Shown here one piece after another: positions 42,845 through 51,519 of a stretch of DNA of 64,000 bases; position 1 is the stretch's first letter, and each line of letters opens with the position of its first letter. The notes beneath the pieces were generated by a model that searched no databases, was not told the origin of the DNA, and saw only the letters and a list, made by a program, of their open reading frames with translations. The stretch comes from Anaerohabitans sp964387285 (GTDB lineage Bacteria > Zhuqueibacterota > Zhuqueibacteria > Residuimicrobiales > Residuimicrobiaceae): the NCBI GenBank assembly GCA_964387285.1, contig CAYLWO010000005.1, positions 86,054 through 150,053 of the forward strand, in the 5' to 3' direction. A program made the translations under genes and the position numbers.

Positions 42845-44092
42845 TTATTTAGCCTGCGGAAAATAGATTCTGAATTGGCCGCCGACCTGCAATAATCCTA
42901 AAAGATAAAGCATGCCGTCGTAATAACGATAGGGGCCGCTGGGCGTCGGCGTGTCCCATAAATCAGCGACAAATTCCCGGCGAAACGGCCGATCGGACGC
43001 CAGGCAGGCAACGGCATTCATGGCCACCAGACCGGCGCTGTGATCGTTGCTCAATTTCTCCCCAGACAGGGTAAATTGATTGCCATAGTCCTTGACGCCT
43101 TGCCGATGAAAAAAGTCCAGCAAGCGATTGGATTGTTCAACGGCCCAGGCATCGCGACGAAACCAGGCATAATCCACGGCCATGTTCATGGCCGTTCGCC
43201 AGGCGTCAAAAGAAAATTGATCGTGTCCGCCGCCCCAGGGTCCGTCCATGGGCGTTCCGTCAAAATGGGAATAGTCCGGCGTCAAACCGGTGAGCGGATG
43301 CGCTGCTTTTTTCCAATAGGCTCGACTGGCGTCAGCAGCCTGACGCCAAAACTCTTTTTCCTTGTCAGCCCACAGCGACCAGAGTTCATAGAAATGCGGC
43401 ACATGATAGGAGGGATCAGTGAAATCATCAGCATGTCCCACGGGTACAAACACCACCTGTTTTTCCCGTCGATTGAACATATTGGTGACCACATCGTCCC
43501 GGTCCGAATCAGGTGCTTTACCGAGCATGGCATCCAGAATAGATTGTGCTTCCTCCTGATAATTGTAAATGCCCTCGCCATTGCCCCAGCGGTTGGACGC
43601 AAAAAAGAGCGCCATGACAAACCACTCTTCTCCGTCAGAAGCTGCGTTTTGATCCAGCTTTTGCCCTTCGGTTGAACAATGCCAGGCAAAATAGGATTTG
43701 TGCGGACCGCTTTGATGTTGCATATAGGTTTTCGCCCATTTCCACAAGCGATCGAATTCCTGTTTCTTATCCATCTGTACGCTGATCATCATGCCATAGG
43801 ACATTCCTTCGGTGCGTACATCGTCGTGCAAAACGTCTTCGATAAAGGCCATATCCGGAGCTACCGGGAAATAAACGCTTTGCGTTTCAGGATGGCCGTA
43901 GAAGAGCTGGTGAAAAGCGCTGTCGATTCTAGTCTGGACAACCGTTTCTGGCAATGATAATAATTCTGAAAAGAGATTGTGGTACTGCTGCATATAAAAA
44001 GCCCCTTTATTCCGCTTATCATTACATAATAAACTGGCAGATGTGGTTAAAATAATCAAGATTAATAATAGAGTGTTTTTATGTGCTATCAT
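42845..44092 (-). CDS. GH8 reducing-end xylose-releasing exo-oligoxylanase-like enzyme
   Basis: 415 residues from ATG 44092, with AGAGG upstream; the longer frame to 44182 runs into the promoter and operator. The N-terminus MIAHKNTLLLILIILTTSASLLC is a signal peptide, possibly a lipoprotein signal with C23. The catalytic domain is an alpha/alpha toroid: acid E95 in VRTEGMSYGMMISV, base region FAWHCSTEGQKLDQNAASDGEEW, and WRTAMNMAVDYAWF. The pattern is closer to Rex-type GH8 (releasing xylose from the reducing end of xylo-oligosaccharides) than to cellulases. Together with GH115 it supports xylan use. A TTGACT-17-TATATT promoter with a LacI-type operator lies just upstream, facing the divergent lacI-like gene. 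Confidence 0.9.
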   Translation of the reverse strand: MIAHKNTLLLILIILTTSASLLCNDKRNKGAFYMQQYHNLFSELLSLPETVVQTRIDSAFHQLFYGHPETQSVYFPVAPDMAFIEDVLHDDVRTEGMSYGMMISVQMDKKQEFDRLWKWAKTYMQHQSGPHKSYFAWHCSTEGQKLDQNAASDGEEWFVMALFFASNRWGNGEGIYNYQEEAQSILDAMLGKAPDSDRDDVVTNMFNRREKQVVFVPVGHADDFTDPSYHVPHFYELWSLWADKEKEFWRQAADASRAYWKKAAHPLTGLTPDYSHFDGTPMDGPWGGGHDQFSFDAWRTAMNMAVDYAWFRRDAWAVEQSNRLLDFFHRQGVKDYGNQFTLSGEKLSNDHSAGLVAMNAVACLASDRPFRREFVADLWDTPTPSGPYRYYDGMLYLLGLLQVGGQFRIYFPQAK

Positions 44093-44140
44093 AAAAAACC
44101 TCTTTAAGAAGGGATAGAAATTTAAATGATTAAATATTAT

Positions 44141-44182
44141 TTGAACCGTTTCAAATATATCAAACAGATGCTTTAAAGTCAA
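44141..44182 (-). promoter_or_regulatory. Promoter and LacI-type operator of the GH8 gene
   Basis: On the minus strand TTGACT (44182-44177) and TATATT (44159-44154) are 17 bp apart. TTGAACCGTTTCAA on the plus strand at 44141-44154 (TTGAAACGGTTCAA on the minus strand) touches the -10 box. It is the exact 14-mer found at the GH3 operon promoter, in the other orientation. Confidence 0.82.
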
Positions 44183-44258
44183 GAAAAAAAATGATACTAC
44201 AATTATATATTATTTTTGTTGATATTCCAATAAATAAATATTATATTTATTTAAACAA

Positions 44259-44272
44259 TCATACCGTTTCAA
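44259..44272 (+). promoter_or_regulatory. Weaker LacI-type site before the lacI-like gene
   Basis: TCATACCGTTTCAA matches 11 of 14 positions of the operator at 44141-44154, keeping the ACCGTTTCAA half. A TATAAT box at 44291-44296 lies 18 bp downstream, so the site would overlap the -35 region of the regulator's own promoter. This suggests autoregulation. Confidence 0.55.
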
Positions 44273-44318
44273 TACATAAAGAAATCTGACTATAATCTAA
44301 CGGGATAGATCTATAAAG

Positions 44319-45356
44319 ATGAAAACCATAACCATTGAAGACGTTGCCATAAGGGCAGGCGTGTCTAAAGGAACAGTCTCTGCAGTCATTAACGGGAAAA
44401 ACAGTGTCAAGCCGCAAACCCGGGATATGATTCTGAATGTGATGAAAGAGCTCAATTTTCGTCCGCGCGGCATGGCGCGCAACCTGAAGAACGGCGTAGA
44501 GGATCGCAGCATCGGTTTGATCATCAAAGACATCAATTATCCTTTTTACACCTCTATTGCCAAAGGCGCCGAAGAATACGCTTACGGCAAGGGCTATTCC
44601 ATTATCATCACCAGTTCGGAAAACGACCACGAACGTGAAAAGAAATTCACTCATTTATTTTCCACCAAGGACATAAAAGGCGCCATTATCGCTCCGATTG
44701 TGGAAGGTGATGCGGAAATTGAGCATCTTTTCAAACTGAAAATGATCAATTATCCGTTTGTTTTGCTGGAGGACGTCAGGGGGATTCAGGCCAATGTAGT
44801 AGCCATTGACAATTTACGCGCCATCAAAAAGGCGGTCAAGTATTTGATAAAGAACGGTCACAGCAAGATCGTGCACTTTGCCGGTCCGCCGCAATCCTCG
44901 CACACGCAGGAACGGATCGAGGGTTTTCGCGATGCCTTCAGTGAAAGCCCGCTCATTTTTAAACGAGAGATGGTGATCTCCATCGGTTCCCGGTATCAGG
45001 AAAGTTATGCCAATACCGAGGACTATCTCAAGAATCTGAAACCGGAAGACTATCCGACCGCGATTGTCTGTTTCAACGATCAACAGGCCCTGGCCGTCAT
45101 GACCGCGCTGCGCGACCGGGGCATTCGCATCCCTGAGGACATATCAATCGTCGGCAATGATGATATCTATTATGCCGGCACCTATCCCATCTCGTTGACC
45201 ACCATCCGGGCGCCGCAGGAAGAGATCGGCAGAAAGGCGGCGGAGATTCTGATTCGCAATATTGAAGCGCCGTCTTTGTTAGCGGTGGAGCGCGTGGTAT
45301 TGGAAACCGATTTCATCGTTCGTAAATCCACCCGTGTTTTGGAACCGGCGGTTTAG
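44319..45356 (+). CDS. LacI/GalR-family transcriptional regulator
   Basis: 345 residues. The N-terminal helix-turn-helix TIEDVAIRAGVSKGTVSAVINGKNSVKPQTR and hinge helix FRPRGMARNLKNG are canonical. The periplasmic-binding-like effector domain follows (SIGLIIKDINYPFYTSIAKGAEEYAY, IVHFAGPP, AIVCFNDQQALAVMTALRDRGIRIPEDISIVGNDD, PISLTTIRAPQEEIGRKAAEIL). It probably senses a sugar and represses the xylan genes. Three matching operator sites (before GH8, before the GH3 operon, and before this gene) support it as the local regulator. It is divergent from GH8. Confidence 0.93.
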   Translation: MKTITIEDVAIRAGVSKGTVSAVINGKNSVKPQTRDMILNVMKELNFRPRGMARNLKNGVEDRSIGLIIKDINYPFYTSIAKGAEEYAYGKGYSIIITSSENDHEREKKFTHLFSTKDIKGAIIAPIVEGDAEIEHLFKLKMINYPFVLLEDVRGIQANVVAIDNLRAIKKAVKYLIKNGHSKIVHFAGPPQSSHTQERIEGFRDAFSESPLIFKREMVISIGSRYQESYANTEDYLKNLKPEDYPTAIVCFNDQQALAVMTALRDRGIRIPEDISIVGNDDIYYAGTYPISLTTIRAPQEEIGRKAAEILIRNIEAPSLLAVERVVLETDFIVRKSTRVLEPAV

Positions 45357-45613
45357 CCGGAAATACGCAATTAGAGTTGATTACAAGAGGCGCTTTTACA
45401 CCAACAAGCTGATCGCCATCCTGTCGATCTTGTTAATCCGGTAATCCGATCTCGAACATGTTCTGTTATTTTATTTGGATTCCATCCAATAATTTTATTA
45501 TATTTCCGCTAATCATTTTTCTTATTTGACAACGCCGCTGATATTAAAAAATGAAGGAAGTGAATAGTTAAAAATCTACTAGGAACCATGCGACGTCTAG
45601 AAAGGAGTCATGT

Positions 45614-47368
45614 ATGTCCGTTCTTCAGGGTCTGGATCTGTTCATCATCTTTGCTTATTTTACCCTTATTCTGGCAATAGCCTGGTGGGTTATGAAGCGA
45701 CAGAAAAACACGACGGACGGCTATTTTCTTGCCGGCCGCTCTCTGGGGTGGTTTATCGTCGGTGCTTCTATTTTCGCCTCCAACATCGGCTCTGAGCATT
45801 TGGTCGGATTGGCCGGCTCCGGCGCCACCGATGGCGTGGCCATGGCTCATTATGAATTGCATGCCTGGTGTCTGCTGGTGCTGGGATGGGTCATGGTGCC
45901 TTTTTATATGCGTTCCCGGGTCTATACCATGCCTGAATTTCTTGAACGTCGCTTTTCTCCTTCGGCCCGCACGTTTCTCTCCGTCGTTTCACTGGTTGCT
46001 TATGTTTTAACCAAAATCGCGGTCGGTATTTTTGCCGGCGGCGTGGTTTTCAGCGTGCTGTTGCCGGAGCTGAATTGGTTCGGCCTGGACAGTTTCTGGA
46101 TTGGTTCGATTTTGGTTATTCTCATCACCGGACTCTACACGGTGCTGGGCGGCATGACCGCAGTGGCTTATACGGAAGCTCTGCAAACAATTATTCTGGT
46201 TATTGGTTCGGCTTTGGTGACTGTTTTTGGCTTAAAGGCTCTGGGCGGTTGGAGCGAACTGCGTGCCATCGCCGGTTCCGAAATGTTCAACCTGTGGAAA
46301 CCGCTGGTGCCGCATGGCGTGCAGGCAACCTGGGCGCCGGTAAACGAAGCCGGACGCATGGCCTGGTATTTCAACAGCAACTATCCCTGGATCGGCATGC
46401 TCTTCTGTGCACCGATTGTCGGTCTCTGGTACTGGTGTACAGACCAGTATATCGTGCAGCGCACTTTGAGCGCTCCCAACGAGACCGAAGCGCGCCGGGG
46501 TTCTATTGCCGCAGCTTTTTTTAAATTGTTGCCGGTTTTCATTTTCATCATTCCCGGCATCATTTGCTTCGCATTGGCCCAGAGCGGCCAGAACACTATT
46601 TTAAGAGATGCGCTGATGGACGCGAACGGAAACCTCATTCGTGACAATGCGCAGAGCGCTTTTCCGCTTATGGTTGCGCATATCCTGCCGGTCGGCATTC
46701 GCGGCATCGTGGTCGCCGGTTTGCTCGCCGCTCTCATGAGCTCGCTGGCCGGCGCATTCAATGCCTGTTCTACGCTCTTTACCATGGATTTTTACTCACG
46801 GCTGCGCCCCAACGTTACGCAGGAACGGCTGGTCTGGATCGGCCGCGTTGCCACCGGCATCATGGTGCTCATCGGCCTGTTGTGGATTCCGGTGATCCGC
46901 GGCGGCAGAGGCTTGTACGATTACCTTCAGGGCATTCAGGGTTATCTGGCGCCGCCCATTGCCGTGGTTTTTTTCTTCGGCATCTTTAACAAACGTCTGA
47001 ACGCCAAGGGCGCCATGGCTGCGCTGATCACCGGATTCGTCCTGGGCATCTTTCGCCTTGCCGTCGACACTCCGGTCAAGTTGATCAGGGATTTCTCATA
47101 CTCGGAAGGTTCGTTGCTCTGGATCATCAATCATATCTTTTTTCAATACTACAGCATCCTCATCTTTGTCATTTGCGTCATCGTCATGGTCGCGGTGAGT
47201 TATGCCACTGCTGCGCCGGATTATGCTAAAATCAGCGGACTGACCTATGGAACTGTGACGGACGAGCATCGCAAGGAATCGCGCGCCAGTTGGAAATGGG
47301 GCGATGTGGCTGCATCGGCACTGGTGATTGTGCTGATTCTATGCGCCTATCTGTATTTCGTGGGATAA
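45614..47368 (+). CDS. Sodium:solute symporter (SSS family, SGLT-like)
   Basis: 584 residues with about 14 membrane helices. Family signatures include DGYFLAGRSLGWFIVGASIFASNIGSEHLVGLAGSGA, the helix with LYTVLGGMTAVAYTEALQTIIL, WYWCTDQYIVQRTLSAPNETEARRGSI, and ALMSSLAGAFNACSTLFTMDFY. These match SGLT-type sugar symporters, where GSEHLVGLAG and the sodium-site serines are kept. It likely imports monosaccharides freed by the nearby hydrolases. AAGGAG precedes the ATG at 45614. It lies downstream of the lacI-like gene on the same strand with a 257-bp gap. Confidence 0.92.
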   Translation: MSVLQGLDLFIIFAYFTLILAIAWWVMKRQKNTTDGYFLAGRSLGWFIVGASIFASNIGSEHLVGLAGSGATDGVAMAHYELHAWCLLVLGWVMVPFYMRSRVYTMPEFLERRFSPSARTFLSVVSLVAYVLTKIAVGIFAGGVVFSVLLPELNWFGLDSFWIGSILVILITGLYTVLGGMTAVAYTEALQTIILVIGSALVTVFGLKALGGWSELRAIAGSEMFNLWKPLVPHGVQATWAPVNEAGRMAWYFNSNYPWIGMLFCAPIVGLWYWCTDQYIVQRTLSAPNETEARRGSIAAAFFKLLPVFIFIIPGIICFALAQSGQNTILRDALMDANGNLIRDNAQSAFPLMVAHILPVGIRGIVVAGLLAALMSSLAGAFNACSTLFTMDFYSRLRPNVTQERLVWIGRVATGIMVLIGLLWIPVIRGGRGLYDYLQGIQGYLAPPIAVVFFFGIFNKRLNAKGAMAALITGFVLGIFRLAVDTPVKLIRDFSYSEGSLLWIINHIFFQYYSILIFVICVIVMVAVSYATAAPDYAKISGLTYGTVTDEHRKESRASWKWGDVAASALVIVLILCAYLYFVG

Positions 47369-47408
47369 AAAAACAGCCCGGATTTATAAAACCGGTATGG
47401 ATATTTTC

Positions 47409-47460
47409 AAACAGGGTCTATCAGATTGGAATAAATTATCCGATTTGACAGACCCTGTTT
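47409..47460 (+). terminator. Probable terminator after the SSS symporter
   Basis: AAACAGGGTC (47409-47418) pairs with GACCCTGTTT (47451-47460). The inner arms TATCAGATTGG and CCGATTTGACA extend the stem imperfectly. It is followed by GTTTATT rather than a pure T-run. Confidence 0.6.
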
Positions 47461-47523
47461 GTTTATTGGAATTGCAGATCGTTACGGCTGTGCTGTGGCA
47501 GCAGTGATGTCTATTTACAAAAT

Positions 47524-47721
47524 TTGAGATATTATCGTTTTGACCTGTTTGATGAAATTGGCAGGCTTGTCGAGAGCTCTGGAAAGAATTTTGCTGCTGG
47601 AACCTACAAGACCTACGTTAACATGGAAAAAGCCCCCGCCAGCCACTATTTCCCAACCTGGACATGCCAGAACCAAAAAGTTGAACGACAATTCCTATCC
47701 ACAGAACCTATGAAACATTAA
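47524..47721 (+). pseudogene. Remnant of a sorting-domain (FlgD/Ig-like) C-terminus
   Basis: The 65-codon frame reads FDLFDEIGRLVESSGKNFAAGTYKTYVNMEKAPASHYF. This follows the order of the sorting domain used by neighbours here: strand, G-x-L/V-V, AG-x-Y, then a turn and a final strand ending in YF. The YPNPFN part, the rest of a cargo protein and the terminal KLLLLR are missing. It is probably a decayed gene end. It could also be a chance frame. Confidence 0.35.
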
Positions 47722-48038
47722 ATGGTTGTAATGGGCTATTAAAAATATTTTATCACATATGATCAAGATTTTATTCATCAGATTCAAAACAATACTCGCG
47801 CAAAGACGCAGAGAACGCCAAGAAAAAATTTTAGTAGTGTCTTTTCCCCTCTGCGTCTTTGCGCCTTTGCGGGAGAATTTATTTGACAATTTTCCTTCAG
47901 CAAAATCTCAACTTGAACAATCAGGATTTAAATGTTGAACAAAAATTCATGGTGTTGTAACCTATGACTTATTAATGAGATAGAATGGGCTGTTGAAAAT
48001 ATTTTGCCAGAAATGGTAAAGATTTAACTCATCAGATA
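47707..48038 (+). repeat. Imperfect direct duplication of about 80 bp, with an intervening palindrome
   Basis: The segments 47707-47785 and 47961-48038 share CCTATGA, ATTAA, AATGGGCT, AAAATATTTT, AAGATTT and TCATCAGAT in the same order with similar spacing, about 254 bp apart. Between them lies a CGCAAAGACGCAGAG inverted repeat. The stretch 47369-48044 has no intact gene. Confidence 0.7.
47796..47876. repeat. CGCAAAGACGCAGAG-type dispersed palindrome
   Basis: GCGCAAAGACGCAGAG at the left is answered by CTCTGCGTCTTTGCGC at the right, around an AT-rich centre. Repeats of this type are common between genes of environmental bacteria. It is enclosed by the 80-bp direct duplication. Confidence 0.75.
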
Positions 48039-48044
48039 CTAAGA

Positions 48045-49165
48045 GTGATCGGGCCAGAGGGAAGAAAAGTAATCCAGTTGACAAAGACGGGCAGCGTCAC
48101 AGGTTATACAGCGGTGTTTGACCCAAGCGAGATGAGCAGTGCCGATCTCCAGCCCTCACTTTTCAAGGCGCTCACAACAGATTTACTGAGCTTTTCGGTT
48201 ACCGATCCCCATTACACGGGCGAGACAGGGTATTTGACGATTTCTGGCGATACCACAGTTAACATTAATCTTACCAGGATAAATGATGTGCTCTTCAAGC
48301 TGGCAAATGCAGACACGACACTTGAAAATGTTGTCCAGGAGATTATTAATTATCATGGACCGTCCTCATTCTCAACAGAGGAAGATAAGGGGTTCTCACT
48401 CAAGACAGAACCCTATTTCGAGTCACCTGCTGGGACAGTTGCTGAGACACGTGAAGGCAAGGGTTCTGAATTAACGGTCAAGGATACTGTCGAAGTTATC
48501 CCTTCGCAGGACTTTCAAATGAAGATTTTCCGAGTAACTTCGCATACACAACAGACCTTGACACGAGCATAGTGGACTCTAATGGCGTTGTAAAGTTCAT
48601 CAATGTCAACCCAAGAGCAGACAAGATGCAATACTTAATCTCACAAGTAAACAACATAAACGCCTACCTCAGAATATTCAACAAACAATACCGGATCCCT
48701 CTGCCAGACTCATCAAACATACTGTACAGGCCAGTCTCGAGCAGGCAGGAGGAGGTTGCACTAAGGGATTCCCTGAAGAGTGACCCGAACACTACAATTT
48801 TCTGGCTGCTGTCCAGCACAAGTATGTTCTCCACCAGCGCTACAAATACCCAACAAACAGACAATGGACAATACACGTCAACAAAAGGACGAATAATAAT
48901 CCCTGATTGGATTGCGCCTGAAACTGTATTTGCAGAGGTGATGACAGGAATTATGGACACACAAGGAGAGACAAACGATACAGCGTGGCTTTACACCCTT
49001 TTTGACGGCTTGACAAACAATTCGTCTTTCCCTGTGAAGTTCAACTATAACGGCAGAGACATTCCTGCCGAAGTTTTGATAGGAAAGGCAAAATGGTCAC
49101 AGGAGCCCGGAACAGTGCTTCAGCCAAAGATAATAATTTACCAGCCAAAAGATTTTTCAAGATAA
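48045..49165 (+). pseudogene. Frameshifted gene of unknown function, foreign-looking codon use
   Basis: Two frames, 48045-48572 and one ending at 49165, read as a single protein of about 373 residues if a one-base shift is allowed near 48510-48525: the first passes through VEVIPSQDF and the second continues NEDFPSNFAYTTDLDTSIVDSNG. The predicted chain is rich in Thr, Ser and Asn and beta-strand-like. There is no signal peptide at the visible start (GTG 48045), and the frame is open further upstream, so the 5' end may be lost. Arginine is mostly AGA or AGG and isoleucine often ATA, unlike the CGC/CGT/ATC-rich neighbours, which suggests transfer. I do not recognise the family. Confidence 0.55.
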
Positions 49166-49248
49166 TTAGTATCGGGCATGACAATGCGTTAACAGGAATA
49201 ATTTTGAAAAGATGCTATTTGATTTTACTCACCATTCTGCGCAATCCA

Positions 49249-50277
49249 TCACAGCTTGAAATCCTTAAAGGAGGCCAGTAATTCGCTGTTCGTCGGATGC
49301 TTTTGCAGCAATGCGAGGAGCGTCTGCATGGCTGTCACCGTATCCATGGTTGCCAGATTACGGCGCAATAATTCCAGGCATCGGAACTCTTCGGGCTCTA
49401 ACAATAATTCGGCGCGCCTGGTGCTGCTTTTCACCACATCGATGGCCGGGAATACACGCAGGTTCGCCAGTTCCTTAGAGAGCGTCAGCTCCATGTTGCC
49501 GGTTCCCTTAAATTCCTCATAAATGATTTCATCCATGCGACTGCCGGTATCGACCAGTATGGTCGCGATAATGGTTATGGAGCCTAATCCCTCCACATTG
49601 CGCGCTGCGCCAAAAATACGGCGCGGCGCTTCCAGCGCGCCGGCGCCCACGCCGCCGGAAAGCGTTCGCCCTCCGCTTTGGCGCTGTGCATTATGCACCC
49701 GGGCCAGGCGTGTAAGCGAATCGATGAGAATCATCACATCATGCCCGGAAGCCGCTTCTTTAAAGGCCCGGTCAATGACGGTATCGACAATTTTGATGTG
49801 ATTTTCATGACTGTGATCCATGGATGAAGAATATACCTCGGCATTTACGCTGCGTGTAAAATCCGTCACCTCTTCCGGCCGTTCATCGACCAGCACGCAA
49901 TAGACCTTCATCTCCGGATAGCCGTTCACCACCGCCTGGCAGATATGTTTTAACAGGGTTGTTTTCCCCAGCCCCGGCGAAGCCACCACCAGCCCTCGCT
50001 GTCCCATGCCGATCGGACAGACAAGATCGAGCGCGCGCACCGATAATTCGTTGCTGCCCTTTTCCAGAATAATGCGTTGCTGGGGATTTATGGCCGTGCC
50101 GGCCAGAAACTCTTTTTCACCGGATGTAGCGATTCTGCGTACGGCAGAATGGGTGTGCGGCCGCGGCAATGATTGGCCGTAGCGCGCAGGTGGACCAAAA
50201 TTACTTTTTGCTTTGTTATCTCTTGTTTTAAATTTTTCCTGAAAATTGCGCATTTTCCGCGAAGGATTGTTGTTCAT
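49249..50277 (-). CDS. rho: Short Rho-like transcription termination factor without the N-terminal RNA-binding domain
   Basis: 342 residues against about 420 in E. coli. The helicase core is complete: DLVCPIGMGQRGLVVA, Walker A SPGLGKTT (100-107), VLVDERPEEVTDF, the Walker B region DVMILIDSLTRLARVHN, the Q-loop GGRTLSGGVGAGALEAPRRIFGAARNVE, and MDEIIYEEFKGTGNMEL. The first 60 residues are basic and low in complexity, and the OB-fold primary RNA site is absent. It may be the sole Rho with a reduced N-terminus or a second paralogue. AAAGG precedes the ATG. A 56-codon frame ends one base upstream. Confidence 0.92.
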   Translation of the reverse strand: MNNNPSRKMRNFQEKFKTRDNKAKSNFGPPARYGQSLPRPHTHSAVRRIATSGEKEFLAGTAINPQQRIILEKGSNELSVRALDLVCPIGMGQRGLVVASPGLGKTTLLKHICQAVVNGYPEMKVYCVLVDERPEEVTDFTRSVNAEVYSSSMDHSHENHIKIVDTVIDRAFKEAASGHDVMILIDSLTRLARVHNAQRQSGGRTLSGGVGAGALEAPRRIFGAARNVEGLGSITIIATILVDTGSRMDEIIYEEFKGTGNMELTLSKELANLRVFPAIDVVKSSTRRAELLLEPEEFRCLELLRRNLATMDTVTAMQTLLALLQKHPTNSELLASFKDFKL

Positions 50278-50278
50278 T

Positions 50279-50449
50279 TTAGTTTCCTTTTGTCAATCTT
50301 GCCAGATAGTGGCCATCCTGCTGTCGCAGAACGATTTGGCATTGCCAACCGGCTGCCGGCGCATGCTCAGTCAGCGTGTCTGCGTCGGCTCTGCCTGCAA
50401 AACAGGCAAGCATAGCGGCGCCAAACGGTTCCATGGCTTGTGCATTCAT
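50279..50449 (-). CDS. Small protein immediately upstream of the Rho-like gene
   Basis: 56 residues, ATG 50449 to TAA 50281-50279, with GAGG five bases before the start and a single base between its stop and the Rho ATG. The chain begins MNAQAMEPFGAAMLACFAG and continues with an ALTEHAPAAGWQ-like region to a basic tail ending LTKGN. The start MEPFGAAML resembles the first helix of some small-molecule methyltransferases, but the catalytic domain is missing, so I cannot name it. Coupled translation with Rho is likely. Confidence 0.5.
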   Translation of the reverse strand: MNAQAMEPFGAAMLACFAGRADADTLTEHAPAAGWQCQIVLRQQDGHYLARLTKGN

Positions 50450-50480
50450 TCGTGCCTCAGAGACCTCACAGGTTTTGTTG

Positions 50481-51461
50481 TTAATTTATAATCTTATCCG
50501 CCTTGCTGATGATTTCGGCTGGGATAACCAGGCCTTGCTTTTGTGCAGCCGGCAGATTCAGATATATGACATTGTGCCGCAAAGCGTTTATGCGATCCTG
50601 TTCCGGTTTTCTTCCTTTAATAATGGCCGCAGCAATCTTGCCGCTCTCGCGACCCCATTCCGCATAATCGATGCCGCATCCCGCACCGGCGCCGCGGTCC
50701 ACCTGACTGGCATCAGTGACAAATAACGGAATCTTGCGGGTTTCAGCTACTTTGACCAGCGCATCCATGGCAAGATAGACCGTGTTGTCTGCAGCAATGG
50801 CAAAGGCATCCACCTGCTTGAGCGCCAGACTTTGCGCGGCCTGCAGCACGTCATTGGATGAGAAAACCGGCACTTCGACAAGCTCAAGATTTTGCCGTAC
50901 ACACTCTTCTTTCAGTTTGTCCGCGCCAAAACTGGCATTGGGCTCTGCCCGGTTGCATAAAATTCCGATTTTCGTTGCTGCCGGAATGCATGCGCGAATC
51001 AGCTGCACAAAAGCGGCCATATCAAAGGGATCATAGACGCCATAAAGATTTTGCGGCACAGTGGTGATGCCAATTTGCTGAGGACTGAATGCAACTGTAA
51101 ATACAACAGGTATATCTTTGACCGTCTGTGCGGCTGCTGCCATGCAAGGCGTGCTGACGGTAAGCACCATGTCCACTTTTTTCGAAATAAAATTTTTCAG
51201 GATCAAGGGAATGGTGGGCATGTCTCCCTGTGCGTTCTGATATTCGATGCGGATATTTTTACCTTCCACGAATCCTTGCTCGCGCAACGCCGCCAGAGCG
51301 CTGTTCCTCGCCAAATCGAGCACCGGATTTTCCGTGATCTGGACTATGCCGATGGTGTATAAACCGGCCGTTTTTTTCTCAGCACAACCGCTGATGAGGC
51401 TGAGAAACAGATAGCTTGAACATAGTACGATAATCACTCTGGTTAATTTTATCATTATCAT
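50481..51461 (-). CDS. ABC-type substrate-binding lipoprotein (TrpX/ABC_sub_bind family)
   Basis: 326 residues. The signal ends in a lipobox, SLISGC, so the protein is lipidated. The body matches the ABC_sub_bind (PF04392) family: YTIGIVQITENPVLDLARNSALAALREQGFVEGKNIRIEYQNAQGD, PVVFTVAFSPQQIG, KIGILCNRAEPNASFG, and VFSSNDVLQAAQSLALKQVDAFAIAADNTVY. Members bind tryptophan or related ligands and usually sit next to ABC permease and ATPase genes, which are absent here. It may be an orphan binding protein or a sensor. AGGAG precedes the ATG; an ATG two codons downstream is also possible. Confidence 0.85.
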   Translation of the reverse strand: MIMIKLTRVIIVLCSSYLFLSLISGCAEKKTAGLYTIGIVQITENPVLDLARNSALAALREQGFVEGKNIRIEYQNAQGDMPTIPLILKNFISKKVDMVLTVSTPCMAAAAQTVKDIPVVFTVAFSPQQIGITTVPQNLYGVYDPFDMAAFVQLIRACIPAATKIGILCNRAEPNASFGADKLKEECVRQNLELVEVPVFSSNDVLQAAQSLALKQVDAFAIAADNTVYLAMDALVKVAETRKIPLFVTDASQVDRGAGAGCGIDYAEWGRESGKIAAAIIKGRKPEQDRINALRHNVIYLNLPAAQKQGLVIPAEIISKADKIIN

Positions 51462-51519
51462 TCACTCCTTGGCAAGATATTTTTCACGTGTAAGTTTAGA
51501 GAATATTTGCATATCCTAC

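Noticed and set aside
47369..48044. An RNA gene in the long gene-free stretch
   Set aside because: Repeats and a gene remnant explain most of it; no tRNA or other known RNA fold was seen.
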